From Allomuricauda ruestringensis DSM 13258 (GTDB taxonomy: Bacteria > Bacteroidota > Bacteroidia > Flavobacteriales > Flavobacteriaceae): a DNA stretch of 64,000 nucleotides. The notes under the pieces were generated by a model. That model saw only the letters and a program-made list of their open reading frames with translations, was not told where the DNA came from and made no database searches. Of the stretch, positions 1-8,231 are shown piece by piece; position 1 is the first letter of the stretch; every line of letters starts with the position of its first letter. A program made the position numbers and the translations under genes. The DNA lies in assembly GCF_000224085.1 (NCBI RefSeq), contig NC_015945.1:2243501-2307500 (forward strand), in the 5' to 3' direction.

Positions 1-144
1 GGAGACAACCGTACACAATAGCATACACTTGCCAGATTGGACAACAACAGAGCCGTGGGCCTGCTTTGCCAGTTTTCCGGTCTCGATAGAAATCTCTCTA
101 CCGTCACCAAGGTCTATGACCTCTTTGAATGTCTTTGGAATCAT
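1..144 (-). CDS. pnp: Polyribonucleotide nucleotidyltransferase (PNPase), N-terminal fragment
   Basis: Only the first 48 codons are inside the window; the gene runs off the left edge. The translation begins [18 protein letters not shown] and continues with an [18 protein letters not shown] segment, the typical start of the first RNase PH domain of PNPase, the phosphorolytic 3'-5' exoribonuclease of the RNA degradosome. The order rpsO then pnp on the same strand is the classical bacterial arrangement. An intergenic gap of about 220 bases with a strong hairpin separates it from rpsO, so it may have its own promoter or be controlled by readthrough. Identification is confident although partial. 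Confidence 0.9.
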   Translation of the reverse strand, partial: MIPKTFKEVIDLGDGREISIETGKLAKQAHGSVVVQSGKCMLLCTVVS

Positions 145-194
145 AAAATTAATCTTACCTAACCAATATGGCCAGGTTGTTAAACATTGGGTCT

Positions 195-211
195 ACCGCC
201 ATCCGGGCGGT
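195..211. other. Small GC-rich hairpin in the rpsO-pnp gap
   Basis: ACCGCC (195-200) and GGCGGT (206-211) form a 6-bp stem with a 5-nt loop in the leader region of pnp. PNPase leaders in enterobacteria are targets of autoregulation; whether this hairpin does that here is inference only. Confidence 0.3.
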
Positions 212-334
212 CGGGTTGTGTTGTTGTTGTGTGTGCTTGGGAGCACTTGACCAATGAAAAACTATTTGTAGCTTTTTGTGTTTGCCCAGTTTTATGCTGG
301 GACTTTATGTTGTTGAAACACGTTCAACTAAAAC

Positions 335-365
335 AAAGGGGAAGCATAAGCCTCCCCTTTTTGTT
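335..365 (-). terminator. Rho-independent terminator after rpsO
   Basis: AAAGGGGA (335-342) pairs with TCCCCTTT (353-360), with two further inner pairs and a small loop. Read on the minus strand it lies directly behind the rpsO stop codon and is followed by a T-rich run; the T-run on the plus strand is longer, so it can act in both directions. Confidence 0.75.
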
Positions 366-366
366 T

Positions 367-636
367 TTATTTTCTGATACCTAATTCTTTAATTAGAATA
401 CGGTATTTTTCAATATCTTTTTTCTTTAGGTAATCCAAAAGACTACGTCTTTTACCTACCAATGCCACCAAAGAACGCTCGGTGTTGTAATCTTTGTGGT
501 TCTTTTTAAGGTGTCCTGTTAGGTGGTTGATACGGTGTGTGAACAAAGCAATTTGTCCTTCCGTAGAACCGGTGTTGCTCTCAGAGCCGCCGTGTTTTTT
601 AAAAATCTCGGCCTTTACTTCTTTTGTTAAATACAT
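367..636 (-). CDS. rpsO: 30S ribosomal protein S15
   Basis: An 89-residue protein, the usual S15 length, with the family core GGSESNTGSTEGQIALFT, then HLKKNHKDYN and GKRRSLLDYL near the C-terminus. S15 binds the central domain of 16S rRNA early in small-subunit assembly. A perfect TATCTTTG promoter box lies about 75 bases upstream on the minus strand, so the gene is probably transcribed from its own promoter, and a hairpin terminator follows. The leader between promoter and start contains an imperfect palindrome from the intergenic repeat family (about 670-705). Confidence 0.97.
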   Translation of the reverse strand: MYLTKEVKAEIFKKHGGSESNTGSTEGQIALFTHRINHLTGHLKKNHKDYNTERSLVALVGKRRSLLDYLKKKDIEKYRILIKELGIRK

Positions 637-711
637 TCCAATATTATTTAAATGATTTTTATGTATTGATTGTCAGTTCCTTCGACATGCTCAGGAGAAG
701 CAATCAGCGTG

Positions 712-719
712 CAAAGATA
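712..719 (-). promoter_or_regulatory. -7 box TATCTTTG ahead of rpsO
   Basis: Exact match on the minus strand to the Bacteroidota primary sigma consensus TAnnTTTG. No clear TTG -33 element at the usual spacing. Confidence 0.6.
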
Positions 720-801
720 TGTGTTTTTTTGAATTTAAAAGACTTATCGATCAAACTTTTAAGGTCGGTATGTAGCAGACTTTCTTTTTGTAAAACAAAG
801 G

Positions 802-949
802 GGTGGTCTAAAAAGTCAATTTTCGTCAACCTGAACTTGTTTCAGGTTCTCATAATAATTTGTTTATCAGTATGATGAGATTCTGAAATAAACCTGCCTG
901 GCCGGTAGGCAGGTTCAGAATGACGGGTTTCAATTCTTTTTAGACAGCC
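802..949. repeat. 148-bp palindromic intergenic element, copy 1 (terminal inverted repeats)
   Basis: Left end GGTGGTCTAAAAAG (802-815) mirrors right end CTTTTTAGACAGCC (936-949) with two mismatches. Inside are two further hairpins: one built on CCTGAACTTGTTTCAGG (about 831-847) and one on ACCTGCCTGGCCGGTAGGCAGGT (about 893-915). A copy of the same element in opposite orientation lies at 55884-56032. It fills the gap between the accD stop and the rpsO promoter. No coding capacity; looks like a MITE/REP-type mobile repeat. Confidence 0.7.
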
Positions 950-953
950 TCTT

Positions 954-1814
954 TTAATCTCTTACAGGTTGATTGGTAATCAAATCGATATAGAGATTGA
1001 CTTTTTTCTTCAAATCCCTGCGATGGGTAATGAAATCCAAAAAACCATGTTCTTTCAAAAACTCGGATGTTTGGAAACCATCAGGAAGATCTTTCCCTGT
1101 CGTATCCTTTACCACCCTTGGTCCTGCAAATCCGATCAGTGCACCGGGCTCGGCTATGTTGATATCTCCCAGCATAGCATAGGATGCCGTTGTACCGCCT
1201 GTTGTGGGGTCTGTACATAGCGAGATGTACGGTATTTTGGCCTCTGCCAATTGCGCCAATTTAGCGGATGTTTTTGCCAATTGCATCAAGGATAAGGCAG
1301 CTTCCATCATACGGGCCCCGCCTGATTTTGATATCATTACAAATGGTACTTTTTTCCTTTTGGCCACATCAATGGCGCGCGATATTTTTTCACCTACCAC
1401 ACTTCCCATGGAACCTCCGATAAAGGCAAAGTCCATACAGGCCACAACAATATCCTTTCCTTGAGACTTGCCAACCGCAGTTCTCACCGCGTCTTTTAAA
1501 CCTGTTTTTTTCTGGGCAGCCTTTAAACGATCCGAATATTTTTTGGTATCCTCAAACTTCAAAGGGTCTTTGGATGTCATTTTTGTATCAAGTTCCCGGA
1601 ACTTGTTGCCATCAAAAAGAATTTCAAAATATTCTTTGCTCCCTATGCGAACATGATAATCATCTTCCGGGCTTACATAGAAGTTTTTGGCCAAATCCTC
1701 GGCCTCAACTATCTTACCGGTAGGGGATTTGTACCAAAGCCCCTTGGGAGTGTCTTTCTTCTCCTCGGTAGCGGTCTGTATTCCTTTTTCCTTTCTTTTA
1801 AACCAAGACGACAT
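954..1814 (-). CDS. accD: Acetyl-CoA carboxylase carboxyltransferase subunit beta, zinc finger lost
   Basis: A 286-residue AccD, the subunit that with AccA transfers the carboxyl group from biotin to acetyl-CoA, making malonyl-CoA for fatty acid synthesis. The crotonase-type core is well preserved: [16 protein letters not shown] (about 129-144), [18 protein letters not shown] (about 164-181), [17 protein letters not shown] and [13 protein letters not shown]. The N-terminal zinc ribbon, normally two CxxC pairs, is recognisable in outline ([12 protein letters not shown]...[14 protein letters not shown], residues 25-58), but all four cysteine positions are replaced (S30, T32/G33, S48, D51). From memory other Flavobacteriia show the same loss, so this is probably a lineage trait, not decay. 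It follows fbaA after 27 bases, probably one operon. Confidence 0.95.
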   Translation of the reverse strand: MSSWFKRKEKGIQTATEEKKDTPKGLWYKSPTGKIVEAEDLAKNFYVSPEDDYHVRIGSKEYFEILFDGNKFRELDTKMTSKDPLKFEDTKKYSDRLKAAQKKTGLKDAVRTAVGKSQGKDIVVACMDFAFIGGSMGSVVGEKISRAIDVAKRKKVPFVMISKSGGARMMEAALSLMQLAKTSAKLAQLAEAKIPYISLCTDPTTGGTTASYAMLGDINIAEPGALIGFAGPRVVKDTTGKDLPDGFQTSEFLKEHGFLDFITHRRDLKKKVNLYIDLITNQPVRD

Positions 1815-1841
1815 GCAATCAATATTTAGTTAGACAAAGGC

Positions 1842-2909
1842 TTACAAGGTGTTTACGTTGTTCAAATCCTCGAAGGCTTTTTTCAAACGAGCCATAAAGG
1901 TTTTTTCTCCTTCTCGCAGCCAAACTCGGGGATCATAGAATTTTTTGTTGGGTTGGTCGTCACCATCAGGGTTACCTATCTGTGTTTGTAGATAATCCTT
2001 TTTTCCCTGTATGTAATCGCGAACACCTTCCAAGAAAGCGTATTGCAAATCGGTATCAATGTTCATTTTGATAACCCCGTAACCGATGGCTTCCCTGATT
2101 TCTTCCAGAGTGGATCCTGAGCCTCCGTGGAATACAAAATCGATGTGATTGTGTTCTACTCCATATTTTTCTGTGATAAACTCTTGGGAGTTCTTAAGAA
2201 TTTTTGGAGTCAATTTTACGTTACCTGGTTTGTATACCCCATGTACGTTACCAAATGCGGCGGCAATAGTAAATCTTGGGCTTACTTTTGAAAGTTCTTC
2301 GTAAGCAAAAGCTACCTCTTCTGGTTGGGTGTACAATTTGGAATCGTCAACATCGGTATTGTCCACACCATCTTCCTCACCTCCTGTGATTCCCAATTCA
2401 ATCTCCAAGGTCATGTCCATTTTGCTCATGCGCTCCAAGTACCCCTTGCAGATTTCAATGTTTTCCTCAAGTGGTTCTTCGGAAAGATCGATCATGTGCG
2501 AACTGAACAATGATTTGCCAGTTTCTTTGTAATGTTTTTCACTGGCATCCAATAGTCCATCGATCCAAGGCAACAATTTTTTGGCACAGTGGTCTGTATG
2601 AAGGATTACGGTTGCTCCGTAGGCCTCGGCCAATTGGTGAACGTGTTTAGCACCGGCAACACCACCAAGGATTGCGGCTTTCTGGTCTTCGTTGGATAGT
2701 CCTTTACCAGCATTAAATTGTGCTCCTCCGTTGGAGAATTGGATAATTACTGGAGAGTTTAACGTTGCGGCAGTTTCCATTACGGCATTAATACTGTCTG
2801 AACCGATTACGTTTACGGCTGGAAGTGCGTATCCGTTCTCTTTTGCGTGGTTGAAAATTGCCTGTACTTCATCGCCGGTTGCAACACCGGGCTTGATATT
2901 ATGGGACAT
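1842..2909 (-). CDS. fbaA: Class II fructose-bisphosphate aldolase
   Basis: A 355-residue class IIA aldolase, the zinc-dependent enzyme that cleaves fructose 1,6-bisphosphate to glyceraldehyde 3-phosphate and dihydroxyacetone phosphate. Seen: HTDHC (104-108) with metal-binding and catalytic residues, the ELGITGGEEDG loop, NVHGVYKPGNVKL, and the phosphate-binding FHGGSGST segment near 258-265. The start has a TACTTTTG promoter box about 31 bases upstream. accD lies directly downstream, coupling a glycolytic gene with a fatty-acid gene. Confidence 0.97.
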   Translation of the reverse strand: MSHNIKPGVATGDEVQAIFNHAKENGYALPAVNVIGSDSINAVMETAATLNSPVIIQFSNGGAQFNAGKGLSNEDQKAAILGGVAGAKHVHQLAEAYGATVILHTDHCAKKLLPWIDGLLDASEKHYKETGKSLFSSHMIDLSEEPLEENIEICKGYLERMSKMDMTLEIELGITGGEEDGVDNTDVDDSKLYTQPEEVAFAYEELSKVSPRFTIAAAFGNVHGVYKPGNVKLTPKILKNSQEFITEKYGVEHNHIDFVFHGGSGSTLEEIREAIGYGVIKMNIDTDLQYAFLEGVRDYIQGKKDYLQTQIGNPDGDDQPNKKFYDPRVWLREGEKTFMARLKKAFEDLNNVNTL

Positions 2910-2939
2910 AGTTATATTGGTTTCGAATTAAATAGGAAA

Positions 2940-2947
2940 CAAAAGTA
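2940..2947 (-). promoter_or_regulatory. -7 box TACTTTTG ahead of fbaA-accD
   Basis: Exact TAnnTTTG match on the minus strand, about 31 bases from the fbaA start codon. Confidence 0.6.
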
Positions 2948-2961
2948 ATAAAATATTTGCT

Positions 2962-5550
2962 CTAGAAAGGATAATTGATCCCTATGTTGAAGACGGCTTT
3001 CTTGAAGTTGTAACCATCGAACCAGCGATCTGATCCAATTTTAGCGGGATTATAGGTCTTGAAGCCTACATCCAAACGGAAAACGAAATAAGTGAAATCG
3101 TATCGAAGCCCAAGGCCGGTACCCAAGGCAATATCCCCTAAAGAAGAGAACCCGCTAAATATGGCACCAGGGTTTGTTTCGTTATCGAATACATTCCAAA
3201 TATTGCCTGCATCCGCAAAAAGGGCACCCTTTACATCACCTGCAATGGGGAACCTATATTCAAGGTTTAGGGCTAGTTTTAGGTTGGCCTCGTTAAAATC
3301 GTTGATGTTGTCCGTGCTGCCAGGTCCAAGCTCGTAAGCGTTCCAGGCGCGGTTGTCGTTGGATCCACCTGCAAAGTAGCTGCGAACAAAGGGCACGTTG
3401 TCGGAATTGCCATAGGGAATTGCCAAGCCAGAGAAACTCCGGAAAGCGATTACCTGCCCTCCACCTATGCTCCAATGACGTATATAATCGAACTCTGTTT
3501 TTACGTATTGGGAGAAAGGAACACTGAACACAAGGTGCTGTCCGTTGGGGTTTTTGTTGAAAGGTATTGCATTGGTGAGCAATGAGAGCATGGCACCGGC
3601 ACTTTCGAGTTTTATGCGATACTGATAAAAATCAAGGTCGTTAATACCCGATTTACTGTTTTTGGTATGGGTAAAATTACTGGCAAAAATTAGGTTGTCC
3701 TCTGTTAACCTTCTTCGTCTTTCCTCAATGCTATTTACTTCTTGTTTGTCTTCTGGGCTTACTGGGATTGAATCGCTCAAAACATCTTTGGCAAATCGGT
3801 TTGCTCCATCTGGTATGCTCAGCCTTGGTTCTTCACCTTCTTCCAGAATGGGGTCAAAATAGGAGGAATATTCAGGGTTGTCCTGAAATTGATCAGCGAT
3901 ATCGTCCAGATTGGAAAAAGTATTTCGGTATACATTATAGAAATTGTTCGTGTTTACATTACGTACAAACTCCACATTCAACAGTTCAATATTATTTTTT
4001 AGCCGTTCCGTAGGCGACCAATTATAGGACAATATGGAGTTCAGGGACTGTTTGTCCAATCCAATGTTCCGCTGAAAGTTGGTACCTATGGATAATCGGC
4101 TTTGGGGGAGCATGTAATATGGGATTATCTTTTCGGTATTAAACGGTAACCAAATCCGTGGAAACGTTACGTTGATGTCTCCCCCAAGCTCGGAAGTGAA
4201 TGTTTCATCCGATAGGGATGCATCGCTCAACAAACCAATGGACCCCCTTGCCGAAATATTCAAAGTTTCTGCACCTCCAAAGACATTCCGTGTAATCACC
4301 GAGGCACTAAAGGCGGTGCCCACTTGTTGAATGTTGGAGTGGGTGACATCAAAATTTAGGTTTAAAGAGTATTTGGGTTTGGCGGCCAAGTATATGTTGG
4401 TTTCCAGTTCCGTTTGTGTGGAATCAGGTATAAACTCAATGTTGGGGTACTTAAAAGTGTTCAGGTTGGTAATCTGCCTATAGGTCCTAATTCTATCCAA
4501 ATCTCGGTAAACACTATCTTTTTCAAAGAAAATGGCATCGGCCAGTGCTTTGGGGCGGTAGCGGAGCTTGCCACTGTAATAGATGTTGTAATTTTCGTGT
4601 TGAATACGCTGTAAAGTATCCATGCCCCCGTTTACATCGTAATCTGCGTAAATGTTGATCTGTTTGTGGCGAGCCACCTTGTATGGCATGTTGGTATCCG
4701 TACTATCATTTGAGCTCCTAAATTTTTTAATGTTCAATTGTACATCCATGAGCTGGTCGTCCGCAGCAAGGGTGGTATCCCGTAGAATACTGTAGTTGAT
4801 GGAGCTTTCCTGGAAATTATATACCCCCGAATTTCTGAACAAGCTTGTTAATCGCTCACGCTCCATGGTAAATTTGTCCAAATCAAATTGTTCACCTTGT
4901 CTAACAAAACTTTGCCTAATTGCATTCTGGTATATGGAATCCAACTCTGGTGAGGTAATGTTTTTTTGTATGGTATCCACAATGTAAGGCTTATTCAGGG
5001 TGATGCTATATTCAATACTTGCCTTTCTCTTTTTTTTGCTATCCACTATTTGATATTCTCCCGTGTTGTTAAAATACCCTTTGCTATTGTAGTAGGATTC
5101 CAATTTTTTGAGAGATTTATTGGTCGCCGAAGTATCGATAATAACAGGGGGTTCGCCAATTCTTTTCAAAAATTCACTATATCCTTTTACCAGAAATGAT
5201 TCGCTTAACCTGTTTACCTGTTTCACGGAAAGTAAATTGTTCAGTCGTTTTTCCCTTTTTTCTTTTCTGTGCAGCCAATCCTGGAATGAAGAATCTGGGT
5301 TTTCCTTGGCAAGGTTATAAAGATTTAATTTTAAAGGGTAACCAAGAACGCTACTATTCGGTTTTTGTGCAATAAGCCCCTTTATTTCACTGTTGGTAAC
5401 TTTTTCCTCATCGACCAAAATGGTGTTTTTGGTGAGCAATAATTCATCCTCTCCAACCTTTTTTAAGGTATTGCAACCCAAAATGCTAAGCAAAAGCAAC
5501 AATAATCCTATTTTTGCCCAGTTGCACGTTACACCAAAAGAACCATTCAT
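2962..5550 (-). CDS. tamL: TamL: lipidated BamA/TamA-family outer-membrane assembly protein
   Basis: An 862-residue Omp85-family protein. The N-terminus is a lipoprotein signal (hydrophobic LLLLLLSILGC, lipobox Cys about residue 26), then POTRA-like segments (about 100-400, including YYNSKGYFNNTGEYQIV and a tyrosine-rich HENYNIYYSGKLRYRPKA), then a C-terminal 16-strand-type barrel with GLGLRYDFTYFVFRLDVGFK and a final INYPF ending in Phe. A lipidated TamA variant of this type is known in Bacteroidota as TamL. The internal ATG at 5550 is chosen because the in-frame start at 5592 would overlap the divergent trmH gene and spoil the signal peptide. The only good promoter box lies 6 bases before this ATG. 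Confidence 0.85.
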   Translation of the reverse strand: MNGSFGVTCNWAKIGLLLLLLSILGCNTLKKVGEDELLLTKNTILVDEEKVTNSEIKGLIAQKPNSSVLGYPLKLNLYNLAKENPDSSFQDWLHRKEKREKRLNNLLSVKQVNRLSESFLVKGYSEFLKRIGEPPVIIDTSATNKSLKKLESYYNSKGYFNNTGEYQIVDSKKKRKASIEYSITLNKPYIVDTIQKNITSPELDSIYQNAIRQSFVRQGEQFDLDKFTMERERLTSLFRNSGVYNFQESSINYSILRDTTLAADDQLMDVQLNIKKFRSSNDSTDTNMPYKVARHKQINIYADYDVNGGMDTLQRIQHENYNIYYSGKLRYRPKALADAIFFEKDSVYRDLDRIRTYRQITNLNTFKYPNIEFIPDSTQTELETNIYLAAKPKYSLNLNFDVTHSNIQQVGTAFSASVITRNVFGGAETLNISARGSIGLLSDASLSDETFTSELGGDINVTFPRIWLPFNTEKIIPYYMLPQSRLSIGTNFQRNIGLDKQSLNSILSYNWSPTERLKNNIELLNVEFVRNVNTNNFYNVYRNTFSNLDDIADQFQDNPEYSSYFDPILEEGEEPRLSIPDGANRFAKDVLSDSIPVSPEDKQEVNSIEERRRRLTEDNLIFASNFTHTKNSKSGINDLDFYQYRIKLESAGAMLSLLTNAIPFNKNPNGQHLVFSVPFSQYVKTEFDYIRHWSIGGGQVIAFRSFSGLAIPYGNSDNVPFVRSYFAGGSNDNRAWNAYELGPGSTDNINDFNEANLKLALNLEYRFPIAGDVKGALFADAGNIWNVFDNETNPGAIFSGFSSLGDIALGTGLGLRYDFTYFVFRLDVGFKTYNPAKIGSDRWFDGYNFKKAVFNIGINYPF

Positions 5551-5556
5551 AGAAGC

Positions 5557-5564
5557 CAAAAATA
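5557..5564 (-). promoter_or_regulatory. -7 box TATTTTTG immediately ahead of tamL
   Basis: Exact TAnnTTTG match on the minus strand, with only six bases before the tamL ATG. If used, the transcript would be leaderless or nearly so. Confidence 0.4.
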
Positions 5565-5574
5565 CACGATTTAG

Positions 5575-6291
5575 ATGGTTACAAAAAACCAAATTAAACT
5601 AGTTGTTAGCCTAAAGCAAAAAAAGTACCGATCTCAACATCGACTCTTTGTTGTTGAAGGAGAAAAGGTAGTAACGGAATTGCTGGAAGCAGGAATGGGG
5701 CCTTTTAAAGTTTTTGCTGATGATGCTATATTGATGGGGAAATTCAAAGATGCTGAAGTGGTCTCCTCCAAAGTTTTGAAGCAAATGAGCAGCCTGACCC
5801 ACCCAAATGGTGTGTTGGGCGTTTTTTATATGACCGAATCCCAAAAAGACATTGTTGATGATTGGGTCGTGGTGCTGGATGCCGTTAGGGACCCAGGTAA
5901 TTTAGGAACCATTATCCGGCTTTGTGATTGGTTTGGGGTAACACAACTGGTATGCTCACAAGATACGGTGGATTGTTACAACCCTAAAGTATTGCAGGCC
6001 ACCATGGGTTCCATTGCTCGGGTGAACATTGTTTATGTTGATTTGGAAGATTATTTGCGAAAAACAAATCTTCCTGTTTATGGTGCTTACATGGATGGTG
6101 AAACCATTTACAAATCTGATTTGGCGGAAAAAGGAGTTTTAGTGATGGGCAACGAAGCCAATGGCATTTCTGACGAAGTGAGTCAATTCATCACCAAAAG
6201 AATTTCCATTCCCCAATTTGGTGCGGCCACAGCTGAAAGTTTGAACGTAGCCACGGCAACCGCCATTTTTTTGAATGAAATACGAAGGTAA
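5575..6291 (+). CDS. TrmH/SpoU-family RNA 2'-O-methyltransferase
   Basis: A 238-residue SPOUT-class enzyme, transferring a methyl group from S-adenosylmethionine to a ribose 2'-OH in tRNA or rRNA. The three SpoU motifs are visible: DPGNLGTIIRLCDW (about 105-118), VMGNEANGISDEV (about 191-203) and AATAESLNVATATAIFLNE near the C-terminus, which together form the trefoil knot. The N-terminus (RSQHRLFVVEGEKVV) resembles the RNA-binding substrate domain. Exact target (23S rRNA position or tRNA) cannot be told from sequence. Divergently transcribed from tamL, an arrangement I recall from other flavobacteria. Confidence 0.9.
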   Translation: MVTKNQIKLVVSLKQKKYRSQHRLFVVEGEKVVTELLEAGMGPFKVFADDAILMGKFKDAEVVSSKVLKQMSSLTHPNGVLGVFYMTESQKDIVDDWVVVLDAVRDPGNLGTIIRLCDWFGVTQLVCSQDTVDCYNPKVLQATMGSIARVNIVYVDLEDYLRKTNLPVYGAYMDGETIYKSDLAEKGVLVMGNEANGISDEVSQFITKRISIPQFGAATAESLNVATATAIFLNEIRR

Positions 6292-6313
6292 TTTTTTGGA
6301 ACTTGAACTTGAT

Positions 6314-6460
6314 GTCAGAAGTCAGAAGTCAGAAGTCAGAAGTCAGAAGTCAGAAGTCAGAAGTCAGAAGTCAGAAGTCAGAAGTCAGAAGTCAGAAGTC
6401 AGAAGTCAGAAGTCGGGAGTCGGGAGTCCGATGCTCGATGTCGGGAGTTTGATGCTTGAA
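6314..6460. repeat. Heptanucleotide tandem repeat (GTCAGAA)14 plus seven degenerate units
   Basis: Fourteen perfect tandem copies of GTCAGAA occupy 6314-6411, then degenerate in-phase units: GTCGGGA, GTCGGGA, GTCCGAT, GCTCGAT, GTCGGGA, GTTTGAT, GCTTGAA (6412-6460). Seven is not a multiple of three, so the tract encodes a spurious VRSQKSE heptapeptide repeat in an open frame; I do not regard that frame as a gene. A further 7-bp periodic stretch (TTGGAAT TTGAGGC TTGATTT TTGGAAT TTGATTC) lies at about 6577-6611. The tract starts 22 bases after the trmH stop. Confidence 0.95.
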
Positions 6461-6611
6461 CTTGACTTGAACTTATTGCGTACTGCCATTCCGTTACTGG
6501 TTATTTAGTTGTTCCGTTATTGAATTTTGAATCAGGAGTTGGAAGTCAGAAGTCCGAAATCGAGTGCTGTCTTTTGGAATTTGAGGCTTGATTTTTGGAA
6601 TTTGATTCTTA

Positions 6612-7304
6612 CTATTCAAACGTAAAATTGATGAAGATGCCCCGGGTGCGCATTGTGTTGATGTTCCCAGTCCAAGGACTGTTGGGATCCTCATCCGGAA
6701 CCAATTCGTCCGTAAGGGCAAAAACACCGCGAATAGATGGTGTAAACTTAAAGTACTCGGTGTAAAAATCAATTCCAAAACCCAATTCATACCCATACAC
6801 ATTTTGCTTCATTCGGAATTGTCCACTACTGTTATCATCTAGGCTATCCTCATTGCTCCCTAAATTGATGGAAGCATACACTCCGCCGACAATAAATGGT
6901 TTCCAGTTTCCAATTCTTCGGGTGCTGGCCTTGATCAGTAAAGGGAATCTTATGTAGGTTGAACGCACTTCGCGTAGCGCATCAACCTGGGAGGTAAAGC
7001 CTGGGAAACCAAGGGTTCTGGAAGTGTAGAGCAGGCCGGGTTCAAAACGGGCATCCAAAAACTCATTGATCCTAAGTTCTCCAATCAATCCTACATTAAA
7101 ACCAAAACTTTTGTCCACCAATATATCTTTACCAATATCATCCTTGTATTCAAATTGAAAGTCGTATTGGTTAAACCCCAGATAATACCCCCAGTTCAAA
7201 AATTTCTTATCCTCGTTCTGAAGATTTAAAATGGGATCGCCTCCAAATTGGGCAGTGGTGTTTGTTACTACTAGAAGTCCAAAAAGGATAAGGAGATTTT
7301 TCAT
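6612..7304 (-). CDS. porT: PorT-like outer-membrane beta-barrel protein (type IX secretion)
   Basis: A 230-residue protein with a cleavable signal peptide (MKNLLILFGLLVVTNTTAQ) and alternating-hydrophobicity strands typical of an eight-stranded barrel: YYLGFNQYDFQFEY, FGFNVGLIGELRIN, RFEPGLLYTSRT, FRMKQNVYGYELGFGIDFY, and a last strand RGIFINFTFE ending in an aromatic-acid pair. Length, signal and position directly behind ubiE match PorT, an accessory protein of the type IX secretion/gliding machinery. Start at 7304 is preferred over 7325 because it begins the signal peptide and clears the ubiE stop by four bases. Barrel assignment is firm; the PorT name rests on context and general resemblance. 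Confidence 0.75.
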   Translation of the reverse strand: MKNLLILFGLLVVTNTTAQFGGDPILNLQNEDKKFLNWGYYLGFNQYDFQFEYKDDIGKDILVDKSFGFNVGLIGELRINEFLDARFEPGLLYTSRTLGFPGFTSQVDALREVRSTYIRFPLLIKASTRRIGNWKPFIVGGVYASINLGSNEDSLDDNSSGQFRMKQNVYGYELGFGIDFYTEYFKFTPSIRGVFALTDELVPDEDPNSPWTGNINTMRTRGIFINFTFE

Positions 7305-7308
7305 TAAT

Positions 7309-8037
7309 CTATTTTGAAGCGACATAAATGGATGCTACACCCATGGTCTGTGGTTTGTTCTCTACACCTATAAACCCAATTTTCTTCAAAATATTGTTGA
7401 AAGCCTCGCCATGGGGGAAAACAGAAGCCGATTCACTTAAATATTTGTAGGCCGACCTGTCCTTGGAAAAAAGTTTGCCTATAGTGGGCAAAACATACTT
7501 TGTATATATTTTATATCCTTGTTTAAAAGGGGTTTTGGTAGGAACGGAAGTTTCGAGAACTACAAAATGCCCCTTTGGTTTTAGTACACGATAAATTTCT
7601 TCCAGTCCTTTTTCCAAATCTTCAAAATTTCTTACCCCAAAGGCCACGGTGATCGCGTCAAAGGAATTGTCCTCAAAAGGAAGGTTTTCGCTGTCTCCCA
7701 CCACCATTTCAATGGTATCCTGTAATTTTTTGTTGGATACTTTGGTTTTGCCCACTTCCAACATGCCGGGAGATAGGTCCAGACCAACGATTTTTTTGGC
7801 CCCGGTCTTTGCCATGGCAATGGCAAGATCGCCCGTACCGGTGGCGATGTCCAAAATGGAATTGGGCGATTTGTCCTTTAAAAAAGCTACGATGCGCTTA
7901 CGCCATTTAACATCGGTTCCAAAGGAAATAACACGGTTAAGGCCGTCGTAATTTCCAGATATATTATCGAACATTTGCCTTACCTGGTCCTTTTTGCCAA
8001 GCTCGGATTCTTTATAGGGCGTCACCTTTTTTGACAT
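7309..8037 (-). CDS. ubiE: Demethylmenaquinone methyltransferase
   Basis: A 242-residue class I methyltransferase that performs the last step of menaquinone synthesis, methylating demethylmenaquinone with S-adenosylmethionine. Motifs: VRQMFDNISGNYDGLNRVISFGTDVKWR at the N-terminus, SAM-binding LDIATGTGDLAIAM, ENLPFEDNSFDAITVAFGVRNF and YRVLKPKGHFVVLE. Length and motif order are canonical. Bacteroidota respire with menaquinone, so MenG is an equivalent name. The porT start lies four bases behind its stop, so both are probably one transcript from the TATATTTG box. Confidence 0.95.
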   Translation of the reverse strand: MSKKVTPYKESELGKKDQVRQMFDNISGNYDGLNRVISFGTDVKWRKRIVAFLKDKSPNSILDIATGTGDLAIAMAKTGAKKIVGLDLSPGMLEVGKTKVSNKKLQDTIEMVVGDSENLPFEDNSFDAITVAFGVRNFEDLEKGLEEIYRVLKPKGHFVVLETSVPTKTPFKQGYKIYTKYVLPTIGKLFSKDRSAYKYLSESASVFPHGEAFNNILKKIGFIGVENKPQTMGVASIYVASK

Positions 8038-8053
8038 CGCTTAAATTTGCTGG

Positions 8054-8061
8054 CAAATATA
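8054..8061 (-). promoter_or_regulatory. -7 box TATATTTG ahead of ubiE-porT
   Basis: Exact TAnnTTTG match on the minus strand, 16 bases from the ubiE ATG. A TTG lies 23 bases further upstream, at the long end of accepted spacing. Confidence 0.6.
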
Positions 8062-8231
8062 CAACTTAGCTTAAGGGAGGAAGACAAAATTATTTATGTA
8101 ATTTTGCCCTCCAAAGGGATTTATTTTCCGTATTTGGTTAAAAGTATGGAGTTTACGTATAGCATACCATTCCTAGTATTGTTTGCAACGTGCAAACTGA
8201 GGTTATTTAAGAACACATCCTATTCTAATCA

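Noticed and set aside
624..875. 83-codon plus-strand frame between rpsO and accD
   Set aside because: Lies over the rpsO promoter and the palindromic element; composition is non-coding.
6275..6508. 77-codon frame with VRSQKSE heptapeptide repeats
   Set aside because: Produced by the 7-bp tandem repeat, open in every phase; starts inside the end of trmH and has no independent coding support.
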